64,000 bases of DNA. It comes from Sutcliffiella horikoshii. GTDB lineage: Bacteria > Bacillota > Bacilli > Bacillales > Bacillaceae_I. Location: contig NZ_CP082918.1 in NCBI RefSeq assembly GCF_019931755.1, positions 3,576,001 to 3,640,000 on the forward strand, written 5' to 3'. The notes below the pieces were generated by a model. The model did no database searches and was not told the DNA's origin. It saw only the letters and a program-made list of their open reading frames with translations. Positions 36,958-46,004 of this stretch are shown piece after piece (position 1 is the first letter of the stretch; every line of letters begins with the position of its first letter). The translations under genes and the position numbers were made by a program.

Positions 36958-37791
36958 TTATTCTTCGTCAGATGCCTTTGCAGGAAGCACGGATCCTTTG
37001 TATTCTTCTTCGATAAATGCTTTAATCTCATCAGATTGAAGCACTTCTACCAATGCTTTGATCTGTTCATTATCTTTATCTTCCTCACGAACAACGATAA
37101 GGTTTACGTAAGGATTGTTTTCACCAGATTCTAAAGCGATTGCTTCTTTTTCTGGATCGATATCAGCGCCAAGTGCATAGTTACCGTTAATCAGTACTGC
37201 ATCTCCGTCGCCATTCAAGTATGCTTGCGGAAGGAAAGCTGCTTCGAATTGAGTATTGAACTCAAGATTCTTAGGGTTCTCATCAATATCATCAACAGAT
37301 GCAGATGTAACTTCTACACCTTCTTTTAATGTAATTAGTCCTTTTTCTTCAAGCATTGCAAGGATACGGCCATGATCGGCAACAGAGTTACTCATTAAGA
37401 TTTCCGCTCCTTCAGGAAGCTCTTCCAAGCTGTCATACTCTTTTGAGTATACACCGATTGGTTCAATGTGAACGCCGCCTGCACTTACAAATTCGTAATC
37501 ATTTTCTTCAATTTGACTTTTCAGATAAGGTTCATGTTGGAAAAAGTTCGCATCAATATCTTTATCACGTAGAGCTTGGTTGGGAATGATGTAATCTGTA
37601 TATGTTTGAATGTCTAATTCAATTCCCTGGTCTTCTAATAAAGGTTTTGCTTCTTCAAGGATTTCTGCATGCGGTACATTAGATGCACCTATTACCAGCT
37701 TACCTTCCTCTATACCTTTTTCACCGCCGCCACATGCAGCAAGTACTAACACTAACAATGATATTACAGCAAAGCTTAAAACTTTTTTCAT
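36958..37791 (-). CDS. metQ: Methionine ABC transporter substrate-binding lipoprotein
   Basis: 277 residues with a signal peptide and lipobox LVLAACGGG. The NlpA/MetQ family body includes VIGASNVPHAEILE and FFQHEPYLKSQ. It captures methionine outside the membrane. Last gene of metNPQ; S-box controlled. Confidence 0.95.
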   Translation of the reverse strand: MKKVLSFAVISLLVLVLAACGGGEKGIEEGKLVIGASNVPHAEILEEAKPLLEDQGIELDIQTYTDYIIPNQALRDKDIDANFFQHEPYLKSQIEENDYEFVSAGGVHIEPIGVYSKEYDSLEELPEGAEILMSNSVADHGRILAMLEEKGLITLKEGVEVTSASVDDIDENPKNLEFNTQFEAAFLPQAYLNGDGDAVLINGNYALGADIDPEKEAIALESGENNPYVNLIVVREEDKDNEQIKALVEVLQSDEIKAFIEEEYKGSVLPAKASDEE

Positions 37792-37810
37792 AATTTTAGT
37801 CCCCTCTTTC

Positions 37811-38467
37811 TTATCGTTTGTCTAGTTTGTTGGTTATTAAATCTCCAATGAATTGGATGATAAATACTATGATTAAGATGATGACTGTACACACTAAGGT
37901 TACTTCCCAGTTGTTACGCTGGAAACCATCTAAGAATGCAAGGTTACCCAAACCACCTGCACCGATGATCCCTGCCATCGCTGTGTAACTTACAATTGCA
38001 ATGGCAGTAACAGTTATACCGGAAACCAATGCTGGCATCGATTCCGGAAGGAGTACTTTCCAGATGATTTCTGAAGTTTTTGCACCCATCGAACGTGCTG
38101 CTTCAATGACACCTTTGTCGATTTCACGTAATGCAATTTCAACCATACGTGCGTAAAATGGTGCTGCTCCTATGATCAAGGCTGGCAATGCCGCGTTTGC
38201 ACCGATAATGGTATCCATGATGAACCTTGTGAAAGGAATAAGTAAAAATATTAAAATGACAAATGGGATGGAACGGAAGATATTTACGAATGCTGCAACC
38301 AATCCATTAATTAACCGGCTTTCCCATATGTTCCCCTTAGCTGTTAAAAACAATAATAGTCCTAAAACAATTCCTAGTATAAACGTAGCGACAACCGATA
38401 TACTGCTCATATAAAGAGTTTCTAAGGTTGCTTCCCACATCTTGTCCCAATTAACTCTCTCAAGCAT
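37811..38467 (-). CDS. metP: Methionine ABC transporter permease
   Basis: 218 residues with five or six membrane helices and the MetI EAA motif (EAARSMGAKTSEIIWKVLLPES). It overlaps metN by eight bases. Called metI in E. coli and metP in Bacillus. Confidence 0.95.
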   Translation of the reverse strand: MLERVNWDKMWEATLETLYMSSISVVATFILGIVLGLLLFLTAKGNIWESRLINGLVAAFVNIFRSIPFVILIFLLIPFTRFIMDTIIGANAALPALIIGAAPFYARMVEIALREIDKGVIEAARSMGAKTSEIIWKVLLPESMPALVSGITVTAIAIVSYTAMAGIIGAGGLGNLAFLDGFQRNNWEVTLVCTVIILIIVFIIQFIGDLITNKLDKR

Positions 38468-39485
38468 GTGTCATCACCTCCAACTCCACTTGCTGCTCAC
38501 GGATAAAACTCAATGCCTCTTGTACTTGCGTTTCTTCTCCATCAAGGTGCACAAAAAGTGTGCCATATGCTCCATTTTGAGTTTGTGAGATTTTCCCTTG
38601 AAGGATGTTCACATCAATTGGAAATCTGCGAATCAAATTCGTTATTAAAGGCTGTTCTGCCGAAGTTCCTACAAATGTTAGTTGAATTACTTTTCCTTGT
38701 GGGTATTCAGCCAACAAGTGTTCCACTGTTTCTTGCGTATCTTCTGGTTCTGTCACCTGTTTTACGAAGCGTTTTGTAATTGGCTGTTCTGGCTTACGGA
38801 AGACATTAAGTACATCTCCCTGTTCCACAACCTTTCCATTTTCCATCACCGCAACTCGATGACAAATTTTCCGAATAACATGCATTTCATGTGTGATTAG
38901 TACGATAGTGAGAGATAAACGTTTATTTATATCGACTAAGAGGTCTAGGATGGAATCTGTAGTCTGTGGATCCAATGCCGAAGTCGCTTCATCACATAAA
39001 AGGACTTTAGGGTTATTCGCAAGCGCTCTTGCAATCCCTACACGTTGCTTTTGACCTCCGCTAAGTTGAGATGGATAGGAGTCTCCTCTTCCTTCTAAGC
39101 CTACAAGCTTGATAAGTTCTTCCACTCGCTTGTTACGCTCTGAACTGCTGACTCCGGCAATTTCAAGTGGAAACGCGATATTTTCCTTCACCGTTCTTGA
39201 CCATAACAGATTGAAGTGCTGGAAGATCATACTGATTTCCTGGCGTGCTTCTCTCAGTTCTTTGCCCTTAACTTTTGCAAGGTTTCTTCCTGCAACATCC
39301 ACCACTCCGTCCGTTGGCGTTTCCAGTCCATTTAGCATGCGGATTAAAGTGCTTTTTCCTGCTCCGCTGTACCCAATAACACCGAAAATCTCTCCTTGGT
39401 TGATGGATAGATCTATATTATCAACAGCTGTCACTACTCCGTTTTTCGTTTTAAAAACCTTTTTTACACCTTGAAGTGAAATCAT
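38460..39485 (-). CDS. metN: Methionine ABC transporter ATPase
   Basis: 341 residues. Walker A GYSGAGKST, signature LSGGQKQRVGIA, Walker B LLCDEATSALD, plus the C-terminal ACT-like NIL domain (about 265-341) that senses methionine. First gene of the operon. Confidence 0.96.
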   Translation of the reverse strand: MISLQGVKKVFKTKNGVVTAVDNIDLSINQGEIFGVIGYSGAGKSTLIRMLNGLETPTDGVVDVAGRNLAKVKGKELREARQEISMIFQHFNLLWSRTVKENIAFPLEIAGVSSSERNKRVEELIKLVGLEGRGDSYPSQLSGGQKQRVGIARALANNPKVLLCDEATSALDPQTTDSILDLLVDINKRLSLTIVLITHEMHVIRKICHRVAVMENGKVVEQGDVLNVFRKPEQPITKRFVKQVTEPEDTQETVEHLLAEYPQGKVIQLTFVGTSAEQPLITNLIRRFPIDVNILQGKISQTQNGAYGTLFVHLDGEETQVQEALSFIREQQVELEVMTHA

Positions 39486-39566
39486 GTTCGCACCTACTTT
39501 CTTACATTTCCTTGTTTTAGCTTACCCAATTAAGAATAAACAAACGTTTGTTTAATCCCTGAAAAT

Positions 39567-39737
39567 AAAAAATCCCTTCTGCAACAATGAGCAGAAAGGA
39601 TTAAATGAGAAAAGTCCTTTCTCTCATCTATCAAAGCAAATTGCTTTGTGTGAATTGGCACCAATTTCAACAATTCCTTGTTGACGGTTGCCGGGTTTCA
39701 TCGGGCACGTCCCTCCACCTCTCTCGATAAGAGATAA
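39567..39737 (-). promoter_or_regulatory. SAM (S-box) riboswitch with terminator
   Basis: Minus strand carries the S-box core: CTTATCGAGAGAGGTGGAGG, GACGTGCCCGATGAAACCCG, GGCAACC, and a closing helix strand near 39620-39632. It is followed by an intrinsic terminator (AATCCTTTCTGC / GCAGAAGGGATT then TTTTTT, 39567-39602). It turns off metNPQ when SAM is high. Confidence 0.95.
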
Positions 39738-39740
39738 ACA

Positions 39741-39769
39741 TATATAGTTAAAATTAAGTATTTGGGCAA
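39741..39769 (-). promoter_or_regulatory. Promoter of the S-box-controlled met operon
   Basis: TTGCCC (39764-39769), 17-base spacer, TATATA (39741-39746), just upstream of the S-box. Confidence 0.65.
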
Positions 39770-39837
39770 TTCGAATTAACGAGTGTTATCGTATCACGGT
39801 GATAAATAGCCTGTCAATTAAAAACTTTCTCCTATAT

Positions 39838-40722
39838 TTAAAAAATCTTTATAGCTTTCTTTTCCACGCTAAAATCAATTGTTCCATTTGGAACGATTTC
39901 TCCGTCACATTGCATGATCATGGATGAACTCGTGCTAACTTGTATGGATGAGCCTCTAAGCATCGTGACATTTCGGTGTTTAATATGTTTTCCTTTAAAA
40001 GCAAGCGGAAACACAAATAATAACTCCCATCTTCCAATACCAGAAACCACACATATATCCAATGCCCCGTCATTTCCGCAGGCATCTGGGCAGATCATGA
40101 TTCCTCCTCCATAATAGGGGAGATTTGCTACCGCTATCAGCCACACATCCTGAAACTTATATAACCTTCCATCTACTGCAACAGAAACATCAGACGGTTG
40201 ATAGGTGAAAAGAACTCTGAAAATATTCAGCACATAAGACAAGCCACCTAAGCCTAATTTATTCAATAAACGTTTCGCCCTTGACCTATTGGTCACTTCT
40301 GCAACCTTGCCGTCAAACCCAAGCCCCGCTATCGAAATATAATGCTCTTCACCTACTTTGGGTACATCTATTAGTTGATAGGAACCCTTTAATATCCTAA
40401 ACAATGCTCCTTCTACATCAAAAGGGACTCCAAGGCTTCTTGCCAAGTCATTTCCCGAACCGGCAGGAACAATCCCGAGAGCCACTTTTTTATGAACCAA
40501 TTTACTCACCACTTCATGAATGGTACCATCTCCACCGACTACCACGACAGCATGAACCACATTCTCCTCTATATTTTCTATCAATTCACCGGCATGACCT
40601 GCATATTCAGTAAATGAGACGTGATAAGTTACACTTTTCTTTTCTAAAAACTTCTCCGCTTCTTTCCACATACGAAGTCCTTTTCCATTTCCGGCAATTT
40701 TGTTGACAATAACATGATACAC
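39838..40722 (-). CDS. Diacylglycerol/lipid kinase family protein
   Basis: 294 residues. The DAGK catalytic domain shows VVVVGGDGTIHEVVSKL at about 60-76 and PAGSGNDLARSLG at about 101-113. The C-terminal beta-rich domain (YYGGGIMICPDACGNDGALDIC) completes the fold. It phosphorylates a lipid, probably diacylglycerol or a relative. Monocistronic. Confidence 0.88.
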   Translation of the reverse strand: MYHVIVNKIAGNGKGLRMWKEAEKFLEKKSVTYHVSFTEYAGHAGELIENIEENVVHAVVVVGGDGTIHEVVSKLVHKKVALGIVPAGSGNDLARSLGVPFDVEGALFRILKGSYQLIDVPKVGEEHYISIAGLGFDGKVAEVTNRSRAKRLLNKLGLGGLSYVLNIFRVLFTYQPSDVSVAVDGRLYKFQDVWLIAVANLPYYGGGIMICPDACGNDGALDICVVSGIGRWELLFVFPLAFKGKHIKHRNVTMLRGSSIQVSTSSSMIMQCDGEIVPNGTIDFSVEKKAIKIF

Positions 40723-40791
40723 TACCCCTACACCGCCTATAAATTCTCTTTATCTATATAGTTTAATTCGGTATAGGTGAGGACAATTCCT

Positions 40792-41127
40792 TTAAGATAC
40801 TTCTTTTCTTTCTGAGCGGTTTACAAGGGTAAATAATGAATCCATAAGCAAGAAATGCCTGAAGGACCCTTTAAATGCCAAACCTTTAACATCTCTCATC
40901 TTCGTTCCATTCAAAAGTTCCATTATATCTTCTCTTGATCCTTCTATAACAATATCAGCTACCGTTGCATCCTGTACCAGTTGCATTTGGTTTTTACTTA
41001 GTGAAAAAAACGATCTTTCCCCTTGGGTGACTAAACAGCAGCGCAGACTGTAGTAAGGCAAAATTTCCATTACATGCGACTTACTTTTGGCTTTAACAAG
41101 AAACATTTCCAAGTTCTCTACTACCAT
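40792..41127 (-). CDS. Hypothetical protein, weakly SCP2-like
   Basis: 111 residues. The segment ATVADIVIEGSREDIMELLNGT has the shape of an SCP2 sterol-carrier repeat (beta-strand then helix), but the match is weak. Contains vicinal Cys (RCCLVTQG). Convergent with nothing; likely alone. Confidence 0.5.
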   Translation of the reverse strand: MVVENLEMFLVKAKSKSHVMEILPYYSLRCCLVTQGERSFFSLSKNQMQLVQDATVADIVIEGSREDIMELLNGTKMRDVKGLAFKGSFRHFLLMDSLFTLVNRSERKEVS

Positions 41128-41184
41128 TACATACCAGCCCCCTTTACCTATTAATTTCCCTGCATCTCAGCCTAATCCCTGCAA

Positions 41185-41226
41185 TAAAAAAAGAACAATT
41201 ACCGCGTATTTCCGATAACTGTTCTT
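41185..41226 (-). terminator. Terminator of the MFS gene
   Basis: AAGAACAGTTA / TAATTGTTCTT with TTTTTTATT after it in minus orientation, just after the MFS stop. Confidence 0.85.
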
Positions 41227-41249
41227 CATTTCCCAAGAAATATGTCAGA

Positions 41250-42521
41250 CTATGATGTCTTTACCATAGCTTTTTGATAGGTTGCCGTCGTTTTTTCCCT
41301 AAACATCATATAAAAGAAAATAGAACTTGTCAGATAAAGCACAGCCGTGATGGAGAATACAATCGAATATCCCCAATATTCCCCGTACAAAAGCACAATT
41401 GTCATGGAGACCGGACCCATGCTTGCCCACCCGAGTGAGAAGACCATTTGATTAATGGAGTTAGCAAACCCCTTCAAAGAGTTATCTACCTTCTCCATCA
41501 TCATCGATGAAATAATTGGATTGGCCGCATTCATCAATGCCTGCCTAAATAAAAATCCGAGAGCAGCGAGCCAAAAAATCTGTGTGAAAGCGGTTAGTAG
41601 CATAAACGGTAAGGAAAGCAGCTGTAAAATGACTACCGCTCTCATCTCCCCTACTTTCCTGACTACCGCAGGTCCAATAATCATGGCAACTGCAGTGACT
41701 GCCTGACCTAGGGAAAGCACAATACCAATGGTAGAATTCGATGTTCCAAAACGATCTGCAAAGTACATATTCAAGTAAGGAATGACCAATCCAGACCCAA
41801 ACCCTACTAAAATAGATGCAAAAGAAAAGGCAAAGATTAGCTTCCATTGTCCCTTTGGTATGGAGGCTTGGAAATTTTTAAAAGTAAAAGCCTTGTTTTC
41901 CTTTTCCCGTTGAACTTCCGTGGTTTTCCACAAAGGAATGATACCCAACATGAAGATGAGACTTCCAAGAAGAAGTGTCAGCCTGATACTCCAAACGGGA
42001 CTAAGTCCTACAACGTGTAAAAGTAAATCAGTTAAAGTCCCTCCCAGGAGATTCCCGACAACGTTTGCTCCCATCATAACGGCAAAATGATAACTGAAGA
42101 GTTTAACTCGTTGTTCTTTAGTGGAGCTTTCCGCAAGCCATGGTACTGCTGTCACCTGAATGAAGGCCATCGCTATCCCTGCAATAAAAGCACTGACCAA
42201 AAGGAGTGATTCTAACTCGAAAATACTTCTCAAAAACATAAAAATGCCACTAAAAAATACACCATATAGCATCATTTTCTTACGGCCAATCCGATCGCTT
42301 AATATGCCCGCCGGAATTAAGATGATAGCTGCGGCCAATGAGGAAGCTGCGATGACATTACCATTTACCGTTTCCGCAAACCCAAGCTCCCTTATATAAA
42401 AATTATAGACAATCATAAAAATCCCGAGCCCTATTTGCGTAAGGATATTAACAATAAACAACTTCTGGATATTATGATCATACCGTTTAAATGACTGAAA
42501 CCAGTTTGCATTTTTCAACAT
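41250..42521 (-). CDS. Major facilitator superfamily transporter
   Basis: 423 residues, 12 predicted membrane helices, with the MFS loop 2-3 motif GILSDRIGRKKMM at about 74-86. Substrate not predictable; the central loop is short and charged. A single-gene unit with its own terminator. Confidence 0.85.
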   Translation of the reverse strand: MLKNANWFQSFKRYDHNIQKLFIVNILTQIGLGIFMIVYNFYIRELGFAETVNGNVIAASSLAAAIILIPAGILSDRIGRKKMMLYGVFFSGIFMFLRSIFELESLLLVSAFIAGIAMAFIQVTAVPWLAESSTKEQRVKLFSYHFAVMMGANVVGNLLGGTLTDLLLHVVGLSPVWSIRLTLLLGSLIFMLGIIPLWKTTEVQREKENKAFTFKNFQASIPKGQWKLIFAFSFASILVGFGSGLVIPYLNMYFADRFGTSNSTIGIVLSLGQAVTAVAMIIGPAVVRKVGEMRAVVILQLLSLPFMLLTAFTQIFWLAALGFLFRQALMNAANPIISSMMMEKVDNSLKGFANSINQMVFSLGWASMGPVSMTIVLLYGEYWGYSIVFSITAVLYLTSSIFFYMMFREKTTATYQKAMVKTS

Positions 42522-42695
42522 ATATGTGCCCCTTGCTTGTTTGTGTGCGAAAATATAATATATTTCGTCTCCCTAAACAAACTTACTCCTTTTTCAGAAA
42601 AATGGCAATAGGATAATATGTCGAAATAAAGAAAAACCGAGAAAAAAACTCCTGGTCCTACTTTAGCTTGAATCATTAGTTAGTGAATAATAGCC

Positions 42696-42822
42696 GCTGT
42701 TCCTTTCCGCAAATGGCTGTGCTTTCCGCGGGACGGCGTTTGAGCCTCCTCACTTCGTTGCGGGGTCTCAACCTACCGTTACTCCCCCGCTGGAGTCTTC
42801 GCCATTTGCTCCAATCCACAGC
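42696..42822. repeat. Dispersed intergenic palindromic element, copy B
   Basis: GCTGT...GCAAATGGC at one end, GCCATTTGC...ACAGC at the other. Core TTTGAGCCTCCTCACTTCGT and GGGGTCTCAA as in copy A. Confidence 0.85.
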
Positions 42823-42910
42823 TGAAAATTAAGTGAACGATAGGTTAATGCATATTCAGTTATCTCGGTTAGATGGCTTTTCATAAACACTTCGATTAAT
42901 GAAGCCACCT

Positions 42911-43038
42911 TGTTGATTGGAGTGGAAGGCGCGCAGACGCCCGTGGGAGGAAGGGACAAGTGAGACCCCGGAGGCGCAAGCCGAGGAGGCTCACGGACCG
43001 CCCGCAGGCAAGCGAAGCGCCTGGAACGGAAATCCAAC
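42911..43038. repeat. Dispersed intergenic palindromic element, copy C (inverted)
   Basis: Same family in reverse orientation: GTTGATTGGAGTGGAAGGCG at one end, GGAACGGAAATCCAAC at the other, with GTGAGACCCCGGAGGCGCAA and GAGGAGGCTCACGG inside. It faces copy B at a distance of about 90 bases. Confidence 0.8.
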
Positions 43039-43083
43039 GGATTATGGACAAAAAAAACACCACAATGGGTGTTTTTGGATTTC

Positions 43084-43398
43084 TTACTTTCCATCATACT
43101 GTTTAATGAGTCCATACAAATACTCCACAGAACGAAAAGCATATATCTTTTCCTTTATCTCGCCATTTTCAAAAATCATCAAACACGGAACACTTTCGAT
43201 TTCCCACTTCATAGCAAGATCTTGAATATAATTCACATCAAGCATTCCAAAAGTAAGATGCGGAAAAAGCTCTTTCGTCACATCCATCATTCTTTTGGCA
43301 ACCTGACATGTCCCACACATAGGGGTGAAAAAATAAACCACACTGAGTTTATTTTCGTTAATTTCTTGTAAAAGCTCTTTCTTCGTCCAATCCTTCAT
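43084..43398 (-). CDS. yusE: Thioredoxin-like protein YusE
   Basis: 104 residues with the CxxC motif in FFTPMCGTCQVAKRMM at about 28 and the cis-Pro in IESVPCLMIFENG. Small cytoplasmic thiol-disulfide oxidoreductase. Followed by yusF, 23 bases away. Confidence 0.85.
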   Translation of the reverse strand: MKDWTKKELLQEINENKLSVVYFFTPMCGTCQVAKRMMDVTKELFPHLTFGMLDVNYIQDLAMKWEIESVPCLMIFENGEIKEKIYAFRSVEYLYGLIKQYDGK

Positions 43399-43421
43399 TA
43401 TCTCATCCTCATTACACCTTA

Positions 43422-43778
43422 TTACAAGTATTCTGCATGAATATCAATGTTAGCACTTAATAACACCGTAGCTATATGTTGATGTGGCGCTGAGGCCACT
43501 TCTCGATACATTTTATCAATATATAGGTGCTCCGCCTCCGGAAATTCCCTTTTAAAAAGCTTTCGCAATTTTTCACCGGAACTATCTGCATCCACCAGGA
43601 TATAGACCTCTTTATCCATAATATCTTCCATTAATTCATCAAGCTTCGTGACACTGATTGTGCCATTCGTACATATGATATGAACTGGCTCATTAATGAC
43701 TTCCTGAACGCGTTTTTTATCTGATTTCCCCTCAACTATGATGATCTTTTCCTCATGTATAAAATCCATATCCATCAC
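43422..43778 (-). CDS. yusF: Toprim-domain protein YusF
   Basis: 118 residues with the Toprim acidic motifs: IIIVEGKSDKKRV (Glu) and ILVDADSSGEKLRKLF (DxD). Resembles small Toprim nucleases related to ribonuclease M5. Biological role unknown. Confidence 0.85.
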   Translation of the reverse strand: MMDMDFIHEEKIIIVEGKSDKKRVQEVINEPVHIICTNGTISVTKLDELMEDIMDKEVYILVDADSSGEKLRKLFKREFPEAEHLYIDKMYREVASAPHQHIATVLLSANIDIHAEYL

Positions 43779-43878
43779 CTGTTCTAAAAAGATGTATAAA
43801 GATATATTGCTTTATACTATAACTATTCCGAATAGTGGTAATGTACACATATAATTAAAAATAAGGGCACTAATATAT

Positions 43879-43914
43879 AAAAAAAGGGGCGGAACTAAAT
43901 TAAGTCCCAACCCC
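43879..43914 (-). terminator. Terminator after yusG
   Basis: GGGGTTGGGACT / AGTTCCGCCCC then TTTTTTT in minus orientation. Confidence 0.8.
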
Positions 43915-43922
43915 ACCGATGG

Positions 43923-44168
43923 TTAACACCATCCATTTTCGTAGTCGCAATCTACATATTTGGCATCTTTTTCAGACGGCACTTGAACTTGTTGGAAGAT
44001 CTTGCTTCCTTCTTGTTCATAGCCATTTTTCAATGCGTATTGGTTGCCTTGTTCGGTAAATGTCACTTGACCGATGGATTCATTCTCCACATAAAGCTCA
44101 AAGCCTTGGTTTGTCAGCTTACCATTTACTCGGTCGGTGATGTCCAACCTTTTATTATCCAACGTCAT
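43923..44168 (-). CDS. yusG: YusG-like conserved hypothetical protein
   Basis: 81 residues, beta-rich and acidic, with a C-terminal CDYENGWC. Position between yusF and gcvH matches B. subtilis yusG. Function unknown. Confidence 0.75.
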   Translation of the reverse strand: MTLDNKRLDITDRVNGKLTNQGFELYVENESIGQVTFTEQGNQYALKNGYEQEGSKIFQQVQVPSEKDAKYVDCDYENGWC

Positions 44169-44227
44169 TTAAGGTCACCCTCTTTAGTAAAAGTTAACTA
44201 AAGTTAGGTTGCCCCGCGTCTTGGTTA

Positions 44228-44611
44228 TTAGTCTTCTTTTGTCATTTCCTCATATTGCTCAGCAGTCATTAAATTGTCAACTTCGCCAGCATCTGCAGGT
44301 TCCACCACAATCATCCATGCTTTTTCATATGGAGATTCGTTCACAAACTCAGGGCTGTCATTTAGATCTTCATTCACTTCTACCACTTTTCCGCTAATAG
44401 GAGCGTAAAGTTCAGAAACTGTTTTTACAGATTCTACACTTCCAAATGGCTCGTCTGCAGAGATTTCATCTCCAACTTCAGGAAGTTCAACAAACACGAT
44501 ATCGCCAAGCTCGGATTGTGCAAAGTGCGTAATCCCCACTCGTACTTTTTCTCCTTCAACTTTTACCCATTCATGCTCTTCGGAATAACGTAAATCTTTA
44601 GGTGTGCTCAT
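44228..44611 (-). CDS. gcvH: Glycine cleavage system H protein
   Basis: 127 residues with the lipoyl site in [18 protein letters not shown] (modified Lys near 64). Carries the aminomethyl group in glycine cleavage and, in Bacillus, is a hub for lipoyl relay. GAGGGAATT upstream of the ATG. Confidence 0.96.
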   Translation of the reverse strand: MSTPKDLRYSEEHEWVKVEGEKVRVGITHFAQSELGDIVFVELPEVGDEISADEPFGSVESVKTVSELYAPISGKVVEVNEDLNDSPEFVNESPYEKAWMIVVEPADAGEVDNLMTAEQYEEMTKED

Positions 44612-44688
44612 TAATAATTCCCTCCATCAAACTAGTTTATTTTTAGCTCTTCTTATAGGTCATAACCCATTTAAAAAGAGAGCCTTTC

Positions 44689-45045
44689 CTATTTCCATGT
44701 TTCCTCAAACTGCTTTTCATTAAATCCAACTGTTACTTTGCTGCCGTCCGTAGTAATCGGGCGCTTAATTAGCATCCCGTCTGTTGCAAGAATATCAAGC
44801 AACTCCCCTTCGGATGCTGTTTTTACTTTATCCTTCAACCCAAGCTCACGATATTTCATGCCACTTGTATTAAAGAACTTCTTCAGTTCGAGACCGCTTT
44901 TTTTGTACAGCTCCTCTAACTTTTCACGTGATGGTGGATTTTCGACAATATGTACTTCTTCTACCGCTACACCATTCGCCTCAAGCCACTTTTTAGCATT
45001 GCGGCATGTGCCACATTTAGGATACCAATAAAACGTTACTGTCAT
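44689..45045 (-). CDS. yusI: ArsC/Spx-fold protein YusI
   Basis: 118 residues from the ATG at 45045, matching the known length; a longer frame runs to 45069. TFYWYPKCGTCRNAKKWL has a CxxC and the family ends with a TVGFNEKQFEETW motif. Arsenate-reductase fold but role unknown. Confidence 0.85.
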   Translation of the reverse strand: MTVTFYWYPKCGTCRNAKKWLEANGVAVEEVHIVENPPSREKLEELYKKSGLELKKFFNTSGMKYRELGLKDKVKTASEGELLDILATDGMLIKRPITTDGSKVTVGFNEKQFEETWK

Positions 45046-45241
45046 AACCTTTTTGCACCACCTTAGCATACATGATTTTACTCATATATTGTAGCATAAC
45101 AGAAAGCCTGCGCCTAATTTTCAACACGCTATTTTCTATAATTCGACGTCTTTTTTTATTTTCCTTTTTGACGGGATACAATTTCTGTAGACCATAGATT
45201 TTGGAGTGTATTACCGTTAAAATAAAGATATAGTTGGAACG

Positions 45242-45952
45242 GTGGAAAGGATGAGCTCTGTGACGGAAAAATTATCAAAAGAATTAAAAGAGTTTTTGTT
45301 CTCTTCTTTTGAAAAGAAATTGGCTGTCAAAAAGGGAGCTTATTTATTTCAAGAGGGTATGGTAGCCTCTGAGATATATTTAATTTTGAATGGAAGCTTT
45401 AAAATAAGTAAGGTGACCCCTGATGGCCAGGAACTTACATTAAGGTTATGTAGCGAAGATGACTTAATTGGAGAGTTAACCTTGTTTTGCGCAGGAGCGA
45501 TCTATATGTTAAGTGCAAAATCAATGGACGAAAAAGGAGAAGTTTTGGTTATCCCCAAGGCTTTGCTGGAACGGAAACTCGCGGAAAACGGGAAGCTCGC
45601 TCTGGAATTTATGAAATGGATGAGCCTTCACTACCGTAAAACTCAGACAAAGTTCAGGGATTTAGTATTGAATGGAAGAAAAGGTGCCTTGTTCTCCACT
45701 CTGATCAGGATGTCCAATAGCTATGGGATCTTAAAAGAGGAGGGTATCTTGATTGACCTTCCCTTAACCAATCAGGAGTTGGCCAACTATTGCGGAACCT
45801 CACGGGAAGTAGTGAATAGAATGCTCTCTGACTTGAAAAAGAACGGCGTTGTGTCTGTTGATAAGGGACGGATTACCATACATGACTTGAATCATCTGAA
45901 GGTGGAGATTCATTGTGAAAATTGTCCTGATGAGTTGTGCCGGATCGACTAG
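45242..45952 (+). CDS. fnr: Fnr-type anaerobic regulator (Crp/Fnr family)
   Basis: 236 residues if read from the GTG. cNMP-binding-like barrel (about 25-120), long dimer helix, and winged helix LTNQELANYCGTSREVVNRMLSDLKK. The last residues CENCPDELC form C-x2-C-x4-C at about 225-233. That matches the C-terminal cluster motif of B. subtilis Fnr, unlike E. coli FNR whose cysteines are N-terminal. Starts at 45251 or 45260 also possible. Confidence 0.88.
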   Translation: MERMSSVTEKLSKELKEFLFSSFEKKLAVKKGAYLFQEGMVASEIYLILNGSFKISKVTPDGQELTLRLCSEDDLIGELTLFCAGAIYMLSAKSMDEKGEVLVIPKALLERKLAENGKLALEFMKWMSLHYRKTQTKFRDLVLNGRKGALFSTLIRMSNSYGILKEEGILIDLPLTNQELANYCGTSREVVNRMLSDLKKNGVVSVDKGRITIHDLNHLKVEIHCENCPDELCRID

Positions 45953-45961
45953 TGATATATT

Positions 45962-46003
45962 AAAAAAACCAGGCTCTCCAATGAGGAGGCCTGGTTTTTC
46001 ATT
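45962..46003. terminator. Bidirectional terminator between fnr and fadE
   Basis: AACCAGGC / GCCTGGTT with A-run before and T-run after. It can serve both convergent genes. Confidence 0.9.
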
Positions 46004-46004
46004 A

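Larger units (their letters stand above)
42522..43083. other. 561-base gene-free gap with two oppositely oriented repeats
   Basis: Contains repeat copies B and C and, next to the MFS gene, AT-rich sequence that probably carries its promoter. The reading frames across it are by-products of the repeats. Confidence 0.7.

Noticed and set aside
42768..43142. 124-codon minus-strand frame
   Set aside because: It spans repeat copies B and C with no ribosome site; composition is that of the repeats.
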